From Lactarius indigo (taxonomy: Eukaryota > Basidiomycota > Agaricomycetes > Russulales > Russulaceae), in NCBI GenBank assembly GCA_025766275.1, contig JAFKAC010000011.1, positions 1,656,877-1,720,876 on the forward strand: DNA of 64,000 nt, given 5' to 3'. Positions 29,936-41,324 of this stretch are shown here, piece after piece (within the stretch, counting starts at the first letter, position 1; the number at the start of each line of letters is the position of its first letter). Position numbers and translations under genes: made by a program. The notes beneath the pieces were generated by a model, which ran no database searches, was not told the DNA's origin, and saw nothing but the letters and a program-made list of their open reading frames with translations.

Positions 29936-31120
29936 GAACCCGCATGCCAGAGTTACAGTCACAGTCGTGATTGTAGTGACCATTTTTCTGCGTTGCATTG
30001 TATTCAATGGTCACGGTTTCGTCATCAGTGGACTACAATGGTCAGACGTTCAGACTAAAGTCAGACTAAAGGGGGGGATGCCGCATCAAGTGCTGCGAGC
30101 AGCCTTAGAGAGGGTCCACCTGCGTGCTGGGCCGACGACAGTGGGCATCTGGGAACTGTGAGCAAGGCTACGAGCACCCAACAAGTGCCTTGTAATTGCT
30201 GCATTTAGGGTCAATTCGGACCAGTGGCAGGGCACTGACGCTGGGAACAGCTGTAACTCACTCTTCCTTGCAATGTCTCTCATATCAGCTCTATCAGATG
30301 TGCTTTTTTATGAAAAGCAATTTATGAACTTGCATCAGAATCTTGGGGTACAAGCTTGGGCACAAGACTTATGTCACGGTATTAAGTACGGAACGTGTGG
30401 AACCTCGATAACTGCAACGAATACCAGTACTGCCATTGCTTCCTCAACCTCCAGATAGATCAGCTGCACTTTAGGCACTAGCAGGCGCGTGCGCACGAGG
30501 GAGGAGGTAGGACACGGATGCGACTTGCGTGCAGTGCGCCTTGGGTAAACAGAAGAGGGTTACGGGACGTTGTATGGGGCTTGGTATGGAGACTCTCCCA
30601 GTGATAGGCATCTGTACCGTGCATCCTATCTTGCTGAGTTACCTGCAGCAGCGATAGCCGGGACCAGGGTCGATGTTCTTGTACTACCATGGGTGGGGCG
30701 AAGAAAGCTAGCTTACCTGTCTGTGCGGCCATGGTGCCCTTGTCAGAGCGATTTGTTTCAGCAGTGCGCCAGTCTCCACGCATGCCCATCGCCTATCGCT
30801 TGTGTTATGCCTTGAGTCTTGGCTTAGGTGAAATACCGGTCGCGTTTCAACTTGCGAGGCGTTAAAGTTGAAATCCATCTCTACGGGGTCGACAAATAGA
30901 ACGCGGCCTTGAATTAAACCTGACTACGCGAATCTAATAAGGGGGGACGATGGATATTTCCAGAACAATGTGTATACATGCAGCTGAAAATTTGCTTTAC
31001 GATATAAATGTGACTCAGAAAAATGTGTAGCGAGTCGCAAGACGCAGTTTGGGGCCTGATGTTCATTGCGAGTTGACGGTTGCAAACATTGAAGAATAAA
31101 ATGAAAATAAATTGCTTGTC
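29936..31120. other. Intergenic stretch
   Basis: No gene was recognised. Short duplicated words occur (TCAGACTAAAG twice near 30055). It ends at the 3' end of the NLR-like gene on the minus strand. Confidence 0.4.
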
Positions 31121-34100
31121 TTACAGGTCGAGGATGTCGTCCATATTCTAATCAAAGGCATGAAACGATCAGAAGCTTAAATAAGACAAAAATGACACAG
31201 CCCTACTAGCTTCCCAAAGCTGCTTAGCTGTGGCTCCTGGAAGTCGTCCAGCTCGCCGTCGAAGCCGTTTTCTTGCCCGAATGCCGCTGCCTTCTTTTGA
31301 TAATGGGTATATTTGTGCAGTTCCAAGGCGTTTTCGTGGAGCGCAAAACTGAAAAAAATGACGAAGATACGCGCTTAGATAGATCGGATGACGGAACCAA
31401 GGCGACACACTTGACATGAGACATCAAGTCGCGGTATGACGGTCGAGATTGTGTTCCTGTGAGTGGTTATTTCCACGGTATAAGGTAAGCATAAGGCCAA
31501 AGTGCATTGGAAGGAAAGGTGTGAGGAAGGGACGTGGGGTGCTTACTAAGATAATTGCATAACACGGTCGTTAGCGATCCATTTGGGCCCTCCCAAGCGC
31601 GCTGCGAGTCTGAGCACGGGGATAATGATAACTAGTTTTCCGTACAATGACTGGGTGGTTATTTCACCCAAGCAACCAAAAGGAATGTCCCCAGAATAGT
31701 GCTTACCACTTTTGGATGTGTGAAGGTGTCGTACTGGCACCACCCATCACACTCGAATAAGGGCACAGGTGAATCGCATAGCACCGGGGAAGCCAGGTAC
31801 GCTTCTGGTTCCCCAAATGACATCGCGGACTGGATCGTCTGGCCGTCATCCACGCTGCCGCCGAGCCGTGTGTCAATTCGCAACGGCGTGCCCGACAGCG
31901 GAGGCAGATGGGTAAGTCTCCGGTCTCCGCCGCCAGCCACCGTCCCAGCGCTTGAAAGTGAGGCCAGATCGGGAAAATGGGAAAACCCCATCGCATAGCC
32001 GCGTACTGTTACGGTACGACAAAGTCACAAACGTGCAAACCAGGAGAAGGGGAATAAAAGAATGGGTGGGTGGGATGTACCGTTATTGTTTTGCATTGTA
32101 AGCGTACGGCGCGCGCCTTTTGACAGCCACGGGACGTAGAGATTGTTACAGTGAGAGTGTGGTAAATTGAGCATGGTGCCCGAGAAACTGGTATCGAATA
32201 TAGCCTAGAGAACGATTCGTTGACGTCGTTTGGAGAAAGAAGAGCAGCACGCGCCACTTACCAGGAGCGAGCAGCCGATAGGAAGGGAATCCACGAGAGT
32301 ACTTTTTAGCTCCTAATTAGATGCGGTCAACAAGCGGGCACTTCTTTCAGGGAAAAGGCGTGAATCGTTTACATTGTCTGCGATGTGCTGCAGGTCGCTC
32401 GTGATGATCGTTGTTCCTGCACGTCAAACGTTGATTGTAAAAAAAAAACTTAACCACGGAAAAGGGCTTACCTTCGTCCTTACCGTCCTCTTTGCCTACA
32501 TCATCGAGCGAGTTTTGTTGCTTAGAGTGGCCAGAGTCTAGGGAACATTGTTTGGTAGTAGCTCAGTGAGGCGGAAGGAGGCACACATAAAAAAGTGAAT
32601 CCGTCTCCTGGCGCAGCACCATGAACCAGCCTTAGCAATTCGAAAATCTGTCATGTGTCAACGCTACGAAACAAAGGGGAGCAAGTCTCGCCGACCATGT
32701 TGGCACGAGTCGGGTGTAGCCGCTCAGGGAAATTGGGATCGTCCTGAAGCACGGTGATGTCATTGGGAGCGTACCCATAAGTACCTGAAAACCGAGATCG
32801 TAAAAGGAATTCCTCAATGATTTTAAGGCTAAAAAATTATTACTCACCAACGAGGAGATTCAGAAAACGTTCGACGTCCTCTTGTGGGCCATCCAATGAC
32901 TCCCACGTATCAGACTGAGTATTGCGGTAAGAGATACCAACGAGGAGAGCACGCCGCTTCGTCGTTGGGCACACGCTCGCGCCTTGTGTCTCTCCTTCGA
33001 CATCCGGAAGGTGTATGCGTTTGGCAAGGTCAACGACGCGCGGTGACCAGAACGAGACAAATCGAGAGGGCGGAGGACCAGGAAAAGCACCCAGTATTCG
33101 ACGGTCGCCTCCAGGTAACGGAGTTCCACCCTGGTTATCATGGGCCGTGGGATTTGCACCGCATTTGAGAAGCCATTGCACAGGCACCAAATTTCTGTGT
33201 CCTGATGCTAGATGCAGTAGGCTCATGCCACTGTGACGAGCATTTACATCCGCGCCGTAATTTAACAGTAACTGTGCGAACTCCAGATCTTCTCTTTGTA
33301 GTGCCTTAACGAGTATTGTCCCTTTCCCATGTTCCCAGACGTTTGTGTCTGTGCTGTGCTGGAGTAGTAGTATTGTGATTTCCATATGGCCTTTATCCGA
33401 TGCCAAAGACAGTGGTGTCCGACCTGAGGAGTCACAGAAATTAATATCTGCGCCGAGATCAAGCATTAGCCGTGAAATTTCCAGATATCCGCTATTCGAT
33501 GCCCAAAGCAGTGGGGACCACCCATTGCCTCCGGCTGCATCCACATGGGCACCACATTTTACCAGTACCTGTGCCGCCTCCAGGTATCCCAGTGCAGCGG
33601 CTGCGCACAATGCAGTACCGTAATAACCACCTTGCTCGTTCACCTCCTGGGAGCGCGCGGTGATAAGCCATTCGGCCATACCAGGGAGGTCACACAATGT
33701 GGCATAGTATAAAGGTGGTGCATCAGGCTGCAAAGGTGTTTCTGAGTCCATTGGTCTCCGCAAATTTTGATCCATGTCGTATACCCAAATCCAGGTCGCA
33801 AAATGCCGGCGGTCTCGCTCAAAGAGATGTTGCATGGCGTATCTTGCACGTGACGATACATTACGGAACTTGGCGTGATCTACCCAGTGCTGAGCAGCAT
33901 ATCGCGCAAGGGGATACTTTTCGATGCCTCTTTTGTTGATGTGGTTATCTAGCTGGAGCAAAACGGAAAGGCACGCTTGCGCGACAATCGTATGGGCTGG
34001 TTCGAGTGAAATGTAATAGCGCGAGACACATCCGGTTGCGAGGCGGCTCGACATGAGGAATTCCTGAACAGAGAAATGAGAAAATTGGACAACTGGGGAA

Positions 34101-36495
34101 CCATCTACGGTGGAAACAGCGATCAAGCTCGAACATGTGGACAGTACGGCATTGCCTGGATTCTCTGGGCGCCACCCAGCCACGAGTGTTGGAGTTCCTC
34201 CAGCGTCGAAGTCAATCGCGAGAAATTCTGCAAGTTCTTCGACACGAAGAGGCCTCGAAGCTACGGCGATGCACTGAAAGAGGCGATGAGCATATCCCCA
34301 GTTTTCTTCGTCAATATCCTGTAGTGTGCGCTCGTACGTCGCATCCAAGGTCCTCGGTAATTCGTCCAATGCGCCCCGAATGCGTCCTGGGAGGCAGCGA
34401 CGTAACTTGTCCAACTGACAGAAAACCCACCGGAACCTGTGTCATAACGTAGGAGCTATTAGGAGTGCAGGAGTTCCAATATAGAGGTACATGATGCCTC
34501 ACATTCCAGCAGCTTCCTGGCGGAGCTTATTTATGACGAGATTCCTATCTATTTCCCTCCATTGACTCATAATCTTGTCTGAGTTCACGAAGAAAGAAAT
34601 ATAGTTGTTGATATCCTCCATTTGTCCCGTCTCATCGTGGAGGGACACGGAATGGGATGCTAAAGGGAGAAGAACGGTCCAGACGTCCACCTCAGGACGG
34701 CTGGTTACACATAGACGCAGATTTGGACGGTTCAACTTGACGAGATCCATCACGAGGTCCAGAACCTTTTCGCGGGCAGACGGTGTACCAGAGATTGTTG
34801 GACATTCGTCAAGCGCATCCACGATAATATACGTCCGACCAAGTTCCCCCACCGTGAGCATTTCCTTCAGGCACTCCAGGAGTACTCGGTCGCTAGGTTG
34901 TCGCAGACCATCACTGTGTACCGAATACAAGCGGGAAAGAATGTCACAGCAGTCGCCGGACTGAGCGCAGAGCTGGACAAGAAGTGAGGCCAAAAGGCCA
35001 CGGCGATTCCGTTTCTCGTCGTCCCTAAAGTCAAAATAGAAGAAAGCCATGGAAGCTGTTGCAGTCTCCCTCATAGATTCTATGGTTCTGATGACGGTAG
35101 AACTAACGGACGACGTGAAACCCGTAATACAAATGATCGAAAGGTCTACATACCATAGGACGCTCTTTCCAGAACCGGCTACGGAACCTAGCACTATCAG
35201 TGGCAGTCTTGATAACGATCAAGACGGATGATCCGCACGTTTTCCGTGAATCCAGAGTAAGGATCCCCTCGTTTGCCACTCCAAAAAGGTGGACCCTTGG
35301 ACGAACCACGTGGCGGTACCATTGTGGTAAACTTCGCAAGCAACGTTTTGATTTTGCGATGGATCAGGGGGAGAAAGCCATCGTAGGGACTTCTTTCGTG
35401 ACCGATCACCTGGAGAGAATTCGTGGTTAGCGTAGCGAGAATGGCAACAGTGAAGAGACTACGAACGGTCTTTCCTTATCTCGTAATTCACCATTTCTTG
35501 CAACGATGCTAGGAAGCGTAGTCAGACCGCAGATTTCTGCGAGTGAACGAAACACACAGAGGATTTGTCGGATGTCATCCGCTGATGCCTTTTCATCTAG
35601 GTAGAAAGCGTTCAGCACTATATAGTTGGAGAGTTGTCCGAACGCGGCTCACTCTCCGTGACCTCTCTCATATTCTTCATAAGGGTGTGAACGACCTCCA
35701 GAGTCAGCGCGGCAGTCGTCCGGGATTCCTCCTGCGTCAATCGGTCCAACTTTTGCAAAAGCGCTTCAACATCCTTTTCTCCAAGAACCTTCTTCCCGAA
35801 TTTTACTGGTCCCTTCTTGAACGAAAGGCGAGGCATTGACGAAAAGGTGAACTCACTCAATCTCCCTTGCTTGACCTGTTGTGTTGCAAGGGCAAGGGTA
35901 GCAAGTAGTTCGACCAGAATCTTCACGACTATCTCAGTCATTGCCGTCGACGATTGGACCTTGGTGTAAATATTGAGGCGTCTCAAAAAGTTTTCGATTA
36001 ATTCGAATAGGTCCCCGAGCGCATCGTAGCTGGCGCTAACGTCCTTGATGGCCTGATGATGTTCATATATCATAAATGGAGTCCCGTACAAATCTGGTGA
36101 GATACATACTGCAACGAGAATACCGATTCCTGCAAAAATTGCTTTTGCGGGCGGGAAGGGCTACACAAGAGGGATCGTCGCGCGTAGCCGTGCAGGAATA
36201 AAAGCCAACCTACCACCATACCAATACCCTCTGCAAGAACCGTACTAGTGGAAAGCGTATGCAAGACGTTGACGGCCTGCTTGAACCGTGCGACCATTCG
36301 CCCGCCGTCGTTTCTGTACTTTCGAAATTCCTCGGCCTGGTGTTGGAGTACCTCAATAACAGAGTCAGCGGAGTCACAGCTTTTGAGCTTGGAGCTAAGC
36401 TCATTTTCGATCAAGTTTATCCCGACCCGCTTCTCGTACTCTTTCAAGGCAGCCTCAAAAAGCGACCGGATTTCGGGAGAGTGTGTTGAAGACAT
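31121..36495 (-). CDS. NLR-like protein: Goodbye - NACHT - ankyrin repeats - caspase-like domain
   Basis: A STAND NTPase of the kind that acts in fungal allorecognition and cell death. ATG 36495-36493. The N-terminus (FEAALKEYEKRVG ... VLHTLSTST ... VSASYDALGDLFELIENFLR ... AMTEIVVKILVELL) is the Goodbye-type helical domain. NACHT: WFVQGSTFLEW, SLLWIHGK, Walker A GSVAGSGKS (near 35160), Walker B TYIIVDALDEC (near 34820), sensor TSRPE. A winged-helix motif FSHFSVQEFLMS follows near 34060. About six ankyrin repeats cover 33700-33100 (e.g. NGWSPLLWASNSGYLEISR). In the same uninterrupted exon comes KRRALLVGISYRN (caspase strand b1). Later exons read YAPNDITVLQDD, VHGAAPGDGFTF, SGHSKQQ (His kept), DLQHIADN and LVDSLPIGCSLL. 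Then AIFDTSFSGTMLNLPH puts Ser (32189-32187) where the catalytic Cys belongs and Phe where His usually follows. The end PQLSSFGKL - MDDILDL matches metacaspase C-termini; stop 31123-31121. About 1,300 aa; some 15 exons, borders approximate. Confidence 0.87.
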
Positions 36496-36899
36496 CACGC
36501 GTGTCACGGTCGGGTCTGAGTCGTGAGTGCTGCATTTGGCAACTGGCCTACCCTAACCCCGCCTACTCAATCCATTTTGGGAAGCGCTCTATTGACTCGG
36601 ATATGAAAATCGCACTAACTACCCAGTTCCGCGGTGCAACGCGCAAACAACCGCGGGTGTCGGCCTGTCCGCCGCCCCGTCGAGACCAGCTTCGGCAAGT
36701 CTTGTGTTCCTACTGGTATTTCCATCTTGACAATGCCGCCCCCGATTCGGAGACCCCAGTTGAGCTCCAACATTGAGACGTGCTATAAAGGCCTTAATAA
36801 AGGCTCAACGTCCCAGTGGTCAGTGTTCTCTGGATCTTCCTTCTTAAGGCGCCGTACGATCTTCTTGTGTCGCAGATAAAAACCCCCCAGGTCGTAGTT
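36496..36899. promoter_or_regulatory. Shared intergenic region between divergent NLR-like and sedolisin genes
   Basis: The two starts face away from each other across 404 bp, so the region must hold both promoters. Toward the sedolisin side there is TATAAAGGCC (about 36783) roughly 115 bp before its ATG. No operator-like repeat was identified. Confidence 0.5.
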
Positions 36900-39004
36900 A
36901 TGCGGCACTACCTATTCTCTGTACTTTCTGTCCTTGCCGCTGGGTCCCTCGGTAGTCTCACGACACCACTCCCACCAGCTTGGGACATCATGCATGTGAA
37001 GCATGCATGGAATTCTGTCCCAGTGGACTGGGAAAGCATGGGCCCCCCACCTGTTGGCACCACGATCGACCTCCGCATTTCTCTCAAGCCCCATCATGAG
37101 GATACCCTAATTGATGTGCTCTATGAAGTTAGCAATCCCAAACATCCAAAGCGCATCCTTTCCACTACTCTGCGCACCCACGTGCTCAACTGTGCCGCTC
37201 CCCCGTTTCAGATATGGCGCACACCTTTCCAAGGAGCAGGTCGCCCAGATTGTTGCGCCGCACCCAAACACTCTCGAGCTCGTGAATTCTTGGCTCGGGC
37301 ACCACGGCGTGTCCTCCTCCATCATAACGACACGTGGTAACTGGCTGACGCTCATAAGCGTACCAGTGTGCCAAGCCAACCATCTTCTCGGTGCATCGTT
37401 CTAACTCTACCGGCACACCGATACGAAAGACACCATTCTCCGCACGATTAGTTACGCGCTCCCCGCGGTGCTGCACGCACACGTGGAAACCGTCGTCCCG
37501 ACAACGTATTTCGACTTTTCACGTGCGGTAATACAGGCACCGCGCGTACGCCCCGGCGACGCTGCAGTGCCGCCGACGAAGACGGCATCTGAAGGGCCTG
37601 TGACCGTGCTGCCGAGAAGCAACACGGACGTTGTTCCGTCATACCTGCGCTGGTTTTACAACACATCAGGCTACGTACCCGCTGCTCCGGACAAGAACGC
37701 GCTCGGGACCCTGGGCTTCCTCCAGATCTACCCGAGTGAGGAAGATCTCGCGTTATTCATGAAAGAATATAAGACCGACGGGATGGGCGCGATCGTCGCT
37801 GTTAAGGAAGTCGGCGGCAGTGGGTACGATCCAGACAACCCCGGCATCGAGGCAAACCTCAACATCCAGTACGCCGTGGCTATGACGTATCCGACCCGCA
37901 ACGTCTACTACAGCGTCGGCTTAGAAGAGGGCGACGTGCTTGTCACCTGGCTTGAATACATCCTCGACGAGGAGGACATCCCGCAGACGATCGTCATGAT
38001 GTACGGTGCCTACGAGCAGAGCATCCCGCTGGACTACGCAAAGAGCGTGTGCCGCAAGTTCTTGCAGCTCGGCGCGCGTGGGGTCAGCGTCCTCGTTGCC
38101 AGTGGCAACCAAGGCGTCGGTGGAGGGGACTGTACGACCAAGGACAGCTCCAGCAATGATCGTGTCCAGTTCACCCCAATGTTCCCAGCCGACTGTATGT
38201 GTAGCAGCTTTTTTTCTCTGTTCATAAGTAGTGCGCAGCCGTAGGTTCAAAGTCGCTCACCACACTTCCACAGGTCCCTGGGTCACTGTAGTTGGCGGTA
38301 CGACGAGTCACAACCCCGGGGTTATAGCGGGACGTAACCCTGAGGTTGCAGCGAGCCTCTCCGGTGGCGGCTTCTCGAACATCTTTCGGCGCCCTCCCTA
38401 TCAGGAAAATGCCGTGAAGATCTTCCTCCAGAATCTCGGCGGGAAATATGATGGATTGTACAAGTGTGTTCCATAGTGTGGGACCTGACCCGACCAATTC
38501 TGACCTTGTAATTCATCTTAGTCCTGAGGGCCGCGGCTATCCCGACATCGCTGCGGAGGCGCTCAACTACCTGACCATCTTTAAAAAGGGAAACGTCCTC
38601 AGGCAAGGAACGAGCTGCGCGACCCCGGTGCGCCTTTCTCTCCTCCTTTCCTTTCTTCGTGCTGTTCGTCCTTGAGCACGGAGCCGACCCCCGTTGTACA
38701 GACCGTGGGGGGGATTATCTCGCTGCTGAATAACTACCGGATTTCGAAAGGCAAGCGCCCGCTCGGATTCCTCAATTTCTGGCTGTACGGAGGCGGCCTC
38801 GCGGGCCTCAACGACATTACATCTGGTTCAAACCCTGGCTGCGGCACTGATGGATTTCCCGCCATCGTTGGATGGGATCCCGTGTGTCCCCCAGGCTTGT
38901 GCCTTTTCTTTTCGAGCACTGGCTGACTCTGAGAACCTTAGGTCACAGGTCTTGGGTCCCCTGACTTTGATATATTGGAGGAAATAGTTGATAATATGGA
39001 CTAG
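36900..39004 (+). pseudogene. Sedolisin-type (S53) tripeptidyl-peptidase, inactivated
   Basis: Secreted acid serine-carboxyl peptidases of this family remove tripeptides. ATG 36900 opens a signal peptide (MRHYLFSVLSVLAAGSLG). A pro-domain follows (HVKHAWNSVP ... YGAHLSKEQVAQIVAPH), then catalytic-domain exons, ending GWDPV-TGLGSPDFDILEE and TAG 39002. The pro-domain frame meets TAA at 37402-37404, where the context (ASF-stop-LYRHT) suggests Gln. The catalytic Glu is kept in GIEANLNIQY but its partner Asp is Asn (37861-37863). The oxyanion Asp in S-G-D-x-G-V-G is Asn (38107-38109). The Ser in GTSCATP is present. The first intron (37151-37211) starts GC, not GT. The rest of the exons are well kept, so decay is recent. 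Read-through or splicing around the stop could still yield an inactive protein. Confidence 0.85.
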
Positions 39005-39499
39005 AGCTTACGTGTACCAGGCCTGATAGGCTCGCTAACTACTTGCGGCGGTGATCCCAGACAGATCGTTGCGTCTTTACTACGGGAGTATTTATAGGCC
39101 ATTATGCTACTGCACTAATCTTGGTAGTAATCGTGAACCTCTGACTTGCTCATCTGGAAGCGAATCAGATCCTATCAGTGGTTCGTCCATCTTGGATCGA
39201 CCCGGATACGCCAAACGATCCAGCAGACGTGAGGACTCAGAGTGCTGTCTTTAGCACCTTTGATCTGATTTTGACGACGTAATTATGTTCAACTCCACCG
39301 ACAAACATACTCATATGTATGCTGAGGCCCGACGGCATCGACGGCCACCTCCTTGACAGAATGTAAATCCCGATTCCTTGGGCGGCTGTGTCGGAGTAGA
39401 GCCGCGACAACTGAAAGACCATCGATCAGCGATACCAGCGAATCGAAGAGTGTCTCGAGCTTTTCCGGTCTCCTACTCCTTCATTGCCTCTATCTCCTC
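39005..39499. other. Intergenic stretch
   Basis: No gene recognised between the sedolisin stop and the caspase scrap; only short frames on either strand. Confidence 0.4.
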
Positions 39500-39610
39500 C
39501 CAAACATAAGGCTCTCCTGATAGGGATAACGTATATGTCGCCTATCAGCGAAAATGAGCAAAGCGGTCTCAAAGGCTCGACCAACTTTGCAGCGGCGATT
39601 ATGAATGGGA
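39500..39610 (+). pseudogene. Caspase-domain N-terminal fragment
   Basis: One frame reads PKHKALLIGITYMSPISENE then QSGLKGSTNFAAAIMNG. It matches strand b1 and the following helix of the metacaspase at 19.9 kb (HKALLIGINY ... LKGPINDA). No further exons with His or Cys motifs could be followed up to 39900. It is best read as a remnant. Confidence 0.6.
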
Positions 39611-39976
39611 CATCGATTGGCGATGTTTACTGATCCTCTGCTCACTTCCAGTCTCATACCGTCACGCGTTGCTTTGCTATTCCACCTTACGCCGCCGAAA
39701 AGAACGTATGTATCGAACTTATCTTTCTGCGACGTCGCCGGTTCTCCGCGCGCACCGCATAAATTTGGAGTGCGACATGTTCTGTGCCGTCGTAGTCCGG
39801 GGACAGTAGTTCCTCCGACAACACCAAGGTCATGGACAGGTACCGCAAAGCCACGCTCTCATTCCCTCGGACCAGAGGTCGTACTATGACATGGACACAG
39901 GCAGTACATGACAGCAAATAACTCACAGCAACGCAGGTAAATCTGCCGACGAAAACTCGTACCTCAGACCGCGCCA

Positions 39977-41324
39977 TCAGGCACTCCATCCCTTCGGCTA
40001 TAGAAAAGGATGTCAGTGTCAGCACAGGAGACATACCAACAAACGCACCTTGACTTCTTCCCCAGGCTCACGCACGAACAGCGCCGGTCGCTCCGCGCTC
40101 CGTGCGCCTTCTTCACCCTCGTCCCAAGTATAGCTCGCGCCGACTGCGAGGCGCGTCCCGTCCGCGGAAAACGCGAGCGCGGCGACGGGGGAGGTGTAGC
40201 GCGGGTACTGCCGGAGGCGCTTCTTGACCTTATGGTCCCAAATGGAGACGGTGGCGTCTGAGCCGCCGGACGCGAAGGTATTGTACGTCGGGTGGAAGGC
40301 GAGCGCGTTTACGGGCCAGACGTGGTCCACGTCGTCGATCGTCTGGCGGTGGCACTTGAACGCGTATTTTTTCTCTTGGATGGCTGGCGAGGGGTCAAAG
40401 TACTCGACTGCGATGCGGCCCTCGACGGATGCCGTGGCGTACCCTGGAAAGACGTGAATAGTTGCTCCGAGGGAGAGAGAAGGCGTGGGAAAGTAGAAGT
40501 AAAGCGCACGCACCTTGGCCGTCTGCCATACATGCTAGGGCACGGGTAAGGAATTTGAGAGAGCTCTCACGGGTCTGCTCGGGGGTGTCCATCTTGCGCA
40601 CGTCGAAGATGTGGAAGAGGCGGCTCGCGAGGGCGAGGACGAGGCGGTGGCCGACGGTATCCATAAAGTAGACGCGCTCAGGAAGCTGGTGGGATGATTG
40701 TTGGGCAGTAGGGGCGCGGGGATCCCAGAAGCGGACGGTGCGATCCCAGGAGCCAGTGATTATGGCGTCTACGACCCGATTAAGTGCCTGTGAAATGGTA
40801 GATAAGGGATGTGAACGAACTGGTCTCGCTCGAGTAGCGGACGCTTGATATTGCATCGTCGTGTTGGCCAAGGGCATGGATCTTCTCCGACTCGAGTTCT
40901 AGCCTGTTTACGGTCATAAGAATAAGTATTAGCCAGGAATGATGAACCACGGACTCTCTTAGCGAGGAATCGAGTCCCCCGCTGTATGCGTGCGACGCGT
41001 CTGAGAAAGCGGAAGAAAGAACCGCGGCACGGTGGTCGAATTTTGTCTTCTCCTCGTTAGCTGCGATATCGTACAACCTGACTGTCTGAATAACGACGGT
41101 AGAGATGCTTAGAGAAGACTGAACACGCGGGAAAGAGATGGATCAGGAGAAGAGAACACACCGAATCCCATGACGAGGCCAACAGGAAATTCGAACTGGC
41201 TGGTGAAAATTGCAGGCTCGAAATACCGTCAAAAGGCGCGCCCTTTAGTTCGAGTTGAGAGTCTGTGGGGATAAATTAGATATTCTAAGGCCTTTTGCGT
41301 GCGCATTGCAGGCTCACCAGACAT
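39977..41324 (-). CDS. BUB3: Spindle-checkpoint WD40 protein BUB3
   Basis: BUB3 is a seven-bladed WD40 propeller that carries BUB1 and the Mad3/BubR1 partner to kinetochores in the mitotic checkpoint. The first exon is tiny (ATG TCT G, 41324-41318), followed by an intron ending CCCCACAG. Next exons: GISSLQFSPASSNFLLASSW, TVRLYDIAANEEKTKFDHRA, then HALGQHDDAISSVRYS, AIITGSWDRTVRFWDPR, VYFMDTVGHRLVLAL and RESSLKFLTRALACM. The hallmark blade follows: YATASVEGRIAVEYFDPSP, QEKKYAFKCHR, PVNALAFHPTYNTFASGGSD, then an end PGEEVK-PKGWSA, stop TGA 39979-39977. The length, about 360 residues, fits the family. The RIAVEYFDPSP and KKYAFKCHR segments distinguish it from RAE1. No defect seen. Confidence 0.93.

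Noticed and set aside
39977..41324. Possible RAE1/GLE2 instead of BUB3
   Set aside because: The segments RIAVEYFDPSP, KKYAFKCHR and the final blade fit BUB3 better.
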